From CAWJKP01 sp963843465 (GTDB lineage: Bacteria > Planctomycetota > Planctomycetia > Pirellulales > Thermoguttaceae): DNA of 64,000 bases. A model generated the notes under the pieces. That model had not been told where the DNA came from. It did no database searches and saw only the letters and a program-made list of their open reading frames with translations. The stretch is from assembly GCA_963843465.1 (NCBI GenBank), contig CAWJKP010000004.1:248001-312000 (forward strand), read 5' to 3'. Shown piece by piece: positions 59,041-64,000 of this stretch. Each line of letters starts with the position of its first letter. The first letter of the stretch is position 1. Position numbers and translations under genes: made by a program.

Positions 59041-60849
59041 GCCGCCAGGGTCGTTCGGGGCCGCCCTGCGCGGTTGCGCCTCCCGCGGAGCATGCGCCAC
59101 CGCGCTTGCCGCGAGGCGTGCGCCGTCGCGCCTCGCCCCCGGAGACGCTGCGCTCGCCCCGTCCCTCGTCCACCGGCCGAGATCATCCCGGGGCTCGTCC
59201 GGGTCGAATCCCGCGAGGCGGAGCGCATCGGCGTCGACGGCTCCATTATGCACGTCCCGAGGGTCAACGGCAAGAGATCTGCTCGGCGGACCCGCCGTGG
59301 CATATGACTGCCCTTGGGACGGGGGCTGCCGCGTCGGTTCCAAAACGGCATCCAGCGCCTCGCGCTGAAGCTGGCGAATCGCGGAGACGATTTGCGACGG
59401 ACCGGATGGACCGGAGGGGGCCTTGGTCTGGGGCAACCCGACGGCGTCGAAGATCGCGGGCCAGTCGGCGCGGTGGAAGAGATCGGCGAAGTCCTTTGGG
59501 TCGGCGAGAACTTGGGTCACAAGCTGACGCAAGAAGCCCTGGTTGGCGTCCGACAGCGGCGCGGCCTCCAGGCGGACCTTGCCGCGATAGGCGGGACCCC
59601 AATTGGCCTCCAACACGGGATCGACCGCCTGGCGGTTGATCTCGCGGGTGAGGTGGTGGTGGACCAACTCGGCTTGCAGCAGGGCCAGGTCGCCCTGGGA
59701 CTGGGATTCGGCCAGCGTGCCGTGCTGGCCTTCGAGAATGGCCCGCTCCGGCAGCAACATGCCGCGGACCTTGAGGCTGTCCAGGTAGCGGAGCCGATCG
59801 ACAAAACCCTGCTGCTGGCCGCCGGCGCTGCCTTGCACCTCCAGACGCCAGGCGGTCTGGTTGGGGTCCTGACCCGGCGCCAGCTCGCTGGGCACGTCGC
59901 CGATGGCCACGCCCGAGGCCGCTTCGAGCTTGTCGAGAATCCGCTGGGCCAGGTAGACGTTGTCCAGCTTGGCCCCGTTCTGGTCGATCCCCTGGCCGAA
60001 GCTGGGATAATGCAAGACAAGGTAGGCCCCGGCGATCTTGCGGTCGTAGCGGGCGGCCACTTCGTTGGCCTTCCGCCAGTCGTTCCAGACCTCGCGGACG
60101 TTCTCCAACAGCGGCTCGCCGTAGAGGTTCGAGCCCTCGCCGCCGAAGGAGACGAGCATGGCACTGGTGCCGGTCAGCACAACGTCGTTCTGCCGGGGAA
60201 AAGGGGACAGGTCCAATTTGCCGGACCAACCTGCGGTCGGTGCCCGCCCCGAGGGTGCTTCGCACAAATTGGACCCGTCCCCTTTTCCCCTTTGCCGCAG
60301 GCCGGCCAGGCCGCCGTGGTCGTCGATGAGGATCTCGGTGATGTCCGGCAGCAGGGGCTTGAAGCGGACGACGCACTGCCGGCCGTCGGCGTCGAGGCCC
60401 CAGATGAGCTCGAAGCCCTGGTGGCCGAAGTCGACGTAGGCGTGCTTGAGGATCGTCTCCAGGAGCGGCTCGCGGACGGTGAGGAACTGCTTGTCGATCC
60501 AGCCGCGGACTTCTTCGGGGACGTCGGCGTCTGCCTGGACGGTCCACTTGCCGGCGACCACCGGGGCCACGGCCAGGGCCCGGGCGAGGGCGATGGTCGG
60601 GTCGCGGCGCATGCGGCGGTAGGTCTCGTAGCCGGCCGCCAGCCGCGGCGCCAGTGAGGCCGGGCCGCCGAGAGGCCCCAGGCCGCTGGCGCCGATCACT
60701 TGCGGGCCGGTCCTTCCGCTCGGCGGAGAGGAGGGAGCAATGTGCCGACTAAAGTCAGCCCTACGGCCGGTCCTTCCGCTCGGCAAGGACGAGGAAACCC
60801 GCACCGCCGCCGCGAGGCGGCCCAGCACACTCTTTAGCTTTGCAATCAT
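59000..60849 (-). CDS. Phage Mu gp29-like portal protein (DUF935) fused to a toxin tail
   Basis: The ATG at 60849 has AGGTGA upstream and overlaps the stop of an upstream fragment. LARALAVAPVVAGKWTVQADADVPEEVRGWIDKQFL, HAYVDFGHQGFELIWGLDADGRQ, LVSFGGEGSNLYGEPLLENVREVWNDWRKANEVAARYDRKIAGAYLVLHYPSF and NQGFLRQLVTQVLADPKDFADLFHRADWPAIFDAVG are the usual DUF935 blocks. The C-terminal AGFDPDEPRDDLGRWTRDG is the DExGRW linker seen before toxin or protease tails of phage head proteins. Repeats are inserted near residues 22-48 (two CCGGTCCTTCCGCTCGGC copies) and 185-219 (P13 variant). No other phage structural gene is present. Confidence 0.8.
60193..60297. repeat. P13-like repeat inside the portal gene
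   Basis: GGGGAAAAGGGGACAGGTCC pairs with GGACCCGTCCCCTTTTCCCC across GCCCCGAGGGTGCTTCGC. It is in frame as KGDGSNLCEAPSGRAPTAG. Confidence 0.85.
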
Positions 60850-60935
60850 GCGATCACCTGTACCGGCTGATCCAGCCGGAGCTTGATGGGGAAGAGGTAG
60901 TTGCAGGCCAGGCGGAACACGTCCGCGAATCCTCC
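60846..60935 (-). pseudogene. C-terminal remnant of an upstream gene before the portal
   Basis: The frame GFADVFRLACNYLFPIKLRL ends at a TGA at 60846-60848 that overlaps the portal ATG (ATGA). Such coupled junctions are typical of phage structural operons, so this is likely the last part of the preceding phage gene. I cannot name it. Confidence 0.35.
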
Positions 60936-61167
60936 CATGGGGAAACAAGGAGGTTTCCGCCAAGGGCCTCAATGTGCAGATCCTGAGGCTGAAGGGCAAC
61001 GTCTATTCTTGGCCACCCCGCCGGGGCTTTTTGTCGGCCGGCGGCAATCTGGGCGATCGAAGTCGTCCTTGCGTGGTCCGCGGTTCGGATTGGACCTTGG
61101 CCGCTCGATCACCCGATCCCTTTTGGGATGCCGGTCCGCGTCGCCGGCGAGGCAAGGAACCCATCTT

Positions 61168-61389
61168 ATGAGTGACCCCGCCGCACCCTTCGACCCGCTC
61201 TTGGACCTCGACGCGCGGCACGATCAATTGCTCCGTCAACTCGAGGACCTGGACCGTCGCGTGCAGAAGGTTCTGGCGGATTACGCGCCGGCACATGACC
61301 CATCGTGCCAACTCGGGGCCAACCCCGAGGGTGGGCCATTGGCCGTCCCCGAAGATGCCTCATTGGAGCCGCCCGCAGCCGCAGCGTGA
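61168..61389 (+). CDS. Small conserved protein (DLDARHDxLLRQLExLDxRV)
   Basis: A 73-aa protein: DPAAPFDPLLDLDARHDQLL, then RQLEDLDRRVQKVLADYA, a predicted coiled helix, and an acidic Pro/Gly tail. Short proteins with this helix are, from memory, common in planctomycetes and have no known function. It starts at the ATG at 61168 with AAGGAA upstream. Confidence 0.55.
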   Translation: MSDPAAPFDPLLDLDARHDQLLRQLEDLDRRVQKVLADYAPAHDPSCQLGANPEGGPLAVPEDASLEPPAAAA

Positions 61390-61396
61390 CGCAGGT

Positions 61397-61477
61397 TGAG
61401 TGGCAGGCACACTCCGTGTGCCGTCCGCCCAAGGCGGAGGGGGCAGCGGACGGCACACGGCGTGTGCCTGCTACCTT
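61397..61477. repeat. P1 copy with CTCCGTGTG variant arm
   Basis: GGCAGGCACACTCCGTGTGC and the complement GGCACACGGCGTGTGCCTGC surround GCCCAAGGCGGAGGGGGC. It is the same variant as in ubiA at 49622-49700. Confidence 0.88.
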
Positions 61478-63137
61478 ACTTCCTTCGCACCAGCCGCCCG
61501 GACTTGTTGATCGCCCGCCAGAGCCGCCAGCCCAGCAGGATGCTCACCAAACAGCCTGCCACCCCGGGAAGCGAGACCCCCCCGATGGCAGGAGGCAGTG
61601 CGGTCCGCAACAATACGGAGGAGCCCAGGAACAGGGCGCTGGCGAGCATCCCCAAGACCAGCCGGTTCACGGATGGCTCCAGGCCGCGGTGGTCGAGGTG
61701 GACGTCGAACTTGCCGCTCTGGACCTGCCCCACGATATCCATGAACCCTTGGGGAAGAACCTCGACCAAGTGCCCGATCTCGGCGTAGAACCGCCGCAGC
61801 TTGCGGATCTTTCGCCGCGGAGAGAGCCGCCGCAAGAACATCTTGGTGCGGTACGGCCGAATGGCGTCCAAGAGACTGAATCGCGGGTTCAACAGCCGGC
61901 TAGTCCCTTCCAGGCTCACCAGCGTCTTGATCAGCATGGTGATCCGTGCGGGCAGGCTGATGTGGTAGCGGCGGATGATCTCGATCATCTCCCGCAGGGC
62001 CCCGCTGAGGTCGAAATCCTCCAGCGACTGGTTGCCGTAATAGGAGATGAAATCGGCCACGTCGACGCTCAACGCCGCCCGATCCAATTCCGTCGGCACG
62101 GCGCCCACGCGGACGATGATCGAGGTCAGGTGCTGGGCGTCGAGGCTCGCTACGGCCATGACCATCTCTTCGATGTCCTCCTGGAGCCGCTCGTCCAGCC
62201 GGCCGACCATGCCGAAGTCCAAAAGGCCGATCACGCCGCCTGCCATCAGCACCACGTTTCCCGGGTGGGGATCGGCGTGGTAGAAATTGTTGCCGAAGAT
62301 CATCTCCAAATAGAGATGAGCGCCCCGCCTGGCAACCTCCTCCAGGTCGATGCCCGCCGCCTTCAGGCCCGCCGTATCCGAGAGCTTGATGCCCTCGACC
62401 CGCTCCATCGAGAGCACTGCGGCCGTGCTGAGCTCCGGGTAGGGCCGGGGAATGTGGACCGTGGGGTCGCCGGCGAAATCGCGGGAGAACTGCTGCATGT
62501 TCCGCAACTCGCGGCGGAAGTCCAGCTCGCGGCGGATCGTCCGCTGGAACTCTTCGGCGATCGCCCGCGGGCGGTAGTTCTCGAACTCGGGGAAACGCTC
62601 CACCAGTTGCGCCAGCCCGGAAAGGATGTCCGTGTCGACTGCCACCTTTCGCGCGATGTCGGCGTGCCGCACCTTGAGCACCACCGGCTCGCCGGTCTTC
62701 AGCCGCGCCACGTGGACCTGGCCGATCGACCCCGAAGCGATGGCGTCTTCCGCGAATTCGTCGAACAGCACGTCGATCGGCTGCCCGAGTTCCTGCTCGA
62801 TCAGCTTGCGGGCCACCTGCGGCGGGTCGGCGGGCACGCTTTCCTGGAGGTTCTGCAATTCCTCCGCCAGGCTGACGCCGACCAGGTCGGGGCGGGTGCT
62901 GAGCATCTGCCCAAGCTTGATCGCCGTCGGCCCGAGCTCCTGAATCGCCAGCCGCAGACGGATCTCCCAACGGTAGCGGGCAATCGCCTCTCCTTGATGG
63001 GTCTTGAAGAGGTCCTTAGCGAAATCGGGGCCCAGAAAGCTGATCCAGTTCGCCAGTCCGTACTTGCTCAGTACAGTGAGAATCTCCCTCCAGCGGTTGA
63101 TATTCCGGTAAATCTGCGGAATTGAGGTAATTTTCAT
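61476..63137 (-). CDS. ubiB: ABC1/UbiB-family atypical kinase
   Basis: A 553-aa protein of the UbiB family. LGPTAIKLGQMLSTRPDLVGVSLAEELQNLQESVPADP is the KxGQ region that occludes the ATP site. SIGQVHVARLKTGEPVVLKVRH is the A-rich or glycine loop equivalent with VAIKV-type lysine. FHADPHPGN-like YHADPHPGNVVLMAGGVIGLLDFGMVGRL is the catalytic/DFG-like loop. Two C-terminal membrane helices follow. It supports quinone biosynthesis, with ubiE and ubiA about 10 kb away. The stop overlaps repeat P1. Confidence 0.92.
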   Translation of the reverse strand: MKITSIPQIYRNINRWREILTVLSKYGLANWISFLGPDFAKDLFKTHQGEAIARYRWEIRLRLAIQELGPTAIKLGQMLSTRPDLVGVSLAEELQNLQESVPADPPQVARKLIEQELGQPIDVLFDEFAEDAIASGSIGQVHVARLKTGEPVVLKVRHADIARKVAVDTDILSGLAQLVERFPEFENYRPRAIAEEFQRTIRRELDFRRELRNMQQFSRDFAGDPTVHIPRPYPELSTAAVLSMERVEGIKLSDTAGLKAAGIDLEEVARRGAHLYLEMIFGNNFYHADPHPGNVVLMAGGVIGLLDFGMVGRLDERLQEDIEEMVMAVASLDAQHLTSIIVRVGAVPTELDRAALSVDVADFISYYGNQSLEDFDLSGALREMIEIIRRYHISLPARITMLIKTLVSLEGTSRLLNPRFSLLDAIRPYRTKMFLRRLSPRRKIRKLRRFYAEIGHLVEVLPQGFMDIVGQVQSGKFDVHLDHRGLEPSVNRLVLGMLASALFLGSSVLLRTALPPAIGGVSLPGVAGCLVSILLGWRLWRAINKSGRLVRRK

Positions 63138-63372
63138 CGCCGCGTGATCCCCAAGGCATTTTGTCTATTCTAACATAACCTCCGAGGGGGAGATAGGATG
63201 GCCTTCCGAGTCAGGCCGTATCGGCCCGGACGAGCCTTCCGTCGCCAACTACCCGGAAAAGTGAAATCTTCTTCGGCCGATTGCCGATGGTAAGCTGGAC
63301 CGAGCGAGCCGGTGGGCGGGCGATCTGGGGATTACCCCCGTCCGGAGGGTAAGAAAAACTTTATCCGCTGAC
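63138..63372. other. Intergenic spacer upstream of the promoter
   Basis: I see no gene and no clear repeat in this stretch before the promoter at 63373. Confidence 0.5.
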
Positions 63373-63400
63373 TTGAACACCGGGTTGGGACCGATATAAT
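63373..63400 (+). promoter_or_regulatory. Strong sigma70-like promoter
   Basis: TTGAAC at 63373-63378 and TATAAT at 63395-63400 are separated by 16 bases. No good plus-strand gene follows within 600 bases, which is consistent with a stable-RNA transcript. Confidence 0.6.
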
Positions 63401-64000
63401 TGTTTCCACTCGGGGAGCAGGAATCGGCCTGCTTCAGGGGCGAGGAGTTTTCCGGGGAGAATCGCGTAGGGGGGAAGTTTTCTCAGGAAAAAGCCCCTTG
63501 GGCAGTTGACGGCGGGAAACGACTCCGGTATAGTGACTAGTCTCGCCTGGCAAGCTAGTCTTCCGGCGGCAAGGAGAGAGAAACGGCCTTCGCGGGCCAA
63601 ATGGACCGGGGACCGATTCAGGCCTTTATCCATCGAGGCCAGGAGTTTGTCCCCTGTCGATTTGGCAGGTTGGGTCGGCCGAACCTTGTGTTTTGTCGAC
63701 CCTTGTTGCTCTTTGACAATTTGGTTTGTGGTAGGTGTGGCATCTCACTATGGGCTGCTTCGCTGCGTCGCTGCATGTCTAGTGTGGCATAGGGCGGAGC
63801 GAAGCGGCAGTTTTTGAGAGCGCTTAGTAGACCGAGGTGCAGCGAGGGTGGAAGCCTGGAAAGGTGGAGGCTTGGACTGCACCAAGGTACGAAAGGGAAT
63901 CGTTACTAGAGTTCGAGTGGCGACGGCGTGAGCCGTTGCTGCTGGATCGTGTAGCGCACGTGGGTTTGGGGAGCCGGTCGTCGGGAGCTTTCTCTCAGGA
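63401..64000 (+). ncRNA. Probable rRNA-type leader or other stable RNA, running off the window
   Basis: TGCTCTTTGACAATTTG at 63707-63723 resembles the boxA-type antitermination site found before rRNA genes. After it lie GC-rich helices such as GGTGCAG ... CTGCACC enclosing AAGCCT ... AGGCTT (about 63835-63882). I do not recognise the 16S or 23S rRNA start before base 64000, nor RNase P or tmRNA conserved motifs. It is best read as leader sequence of an rRNA operon that starts beyond the window. Moderate to low confidence. Confidence 0.4.

Overview
The window looks like a chromosomal segment of a high-GC planctomycete (Pirellulales-like). The evidence is a DUF1559 protein, a small membrane protein with the planctomycete-type RWYQYSLWSL N-terminus, a CxxC zinc-ribbon/STN-like protein, a Tat-exported Gfo/Idh/MocA protein next to a DoxX protein, an alternative complex III (ACIII) operon with fused ActD-ActE, and very many non-coding palindromic repeats. 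Assignment is from gene content and sequence style only.

Layout. 1-8 kb: a TA pair (PF09720 antitoxin/ParE), an iron-type ABC binding lipoprotein, a secreted HEGTH metallopeptidase, a single-domain response regulator, a Gfo/Idh/MocA oxidoreductase and a Na+/H+-type antiporter. 8-14 kb: a histidine operon on the minus strand (hisD, hisC, hisB) split by about 2.3 kb of toxin-antitoxin and micro-ORF cargo. 14-19 kb: zinc-ribbon/STN protein, DUF1559 protein and aroF (DAHP synthase), preceded by a leader with an aromatic-rich peptide and a terminator. 19-36 kb: an Imm50-like protein, a GAF histidine kinase, then one long minus-strand respiratory cluster: actA, actB, actC, actDE, actF, a small membrane protein, SCO1, coxB, coxA (A2-type, caa3), coxC and coxD. 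Together these form a quinol to cytochrome c to O2 electron-transfer chain. 36-43 kb: TPR protein pair, hemL, a URO-D family protein and an accessory patch with an orphan toxin/immunity-like pair. 43-54 kb: metG, an MFS transporter, a hemerythrin domain, a PEBP lipoprotein, DUF434, ubiA, an inserted AAA-ATPase/TA cassette, ubiE and a D-2-hydroxyacid dehydrogenase. 54-61 kb: DoxX and Gfo/Idh pair, then a phage Mu gp29-like portal (DUF935) with an HNH-like toxin tail and a possible immunity gene. 61-64 kb: a conserved small protein, ubiB-like kinase, then a strong promoter and what looks like an rRNA-type leader running off the end.

Two themes cut across the window. First, at least a dozen families of short palindromic repeats (called P1-P13 here) occur both between genes and in frame inside genes: actB (five sites), coxC, actF, SCO1, ubiA, metG, the zinc-ribbon protein and the portal. 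They sit mostly in linkers or loops. P1 core GGCACACGCCGTGTGCC; P2 CTCACGCTCCGCGTGAG; P3 GCGTAAGCGAGG/CCTCGCTTACGC; P4 GGACGGATT/AATCCGTCC; P5 GTGGTGCAGGCGTCCCGCC; P6 GTAGGGTGGG/CCCACCCTAC; P7 CCTTTCGCTCCGCGAAAG; P8 CCCTCTCCCTCCGGGAGAGG; P9 GGGGACACGGGGACGCGG; P10 GCCCCGAAGGGGC with TAGCCCAGGGC; P11 TTCCTCTTCTCTGTTC; P12 GTTATGCTTTAGCATAAC; P13 AAAAGGGGACAGTCCCC. Second, about nine conserved genes carry single-base frame breaks (hisB, a phd antitoxin, the histidine kinase, coxC, actB, an immunity-like gene, a hemerythrin gene, ubiA, the toxin tail). Several lie in homopolymers, so assembly indels are a likelier cause than wholesale gene decay.
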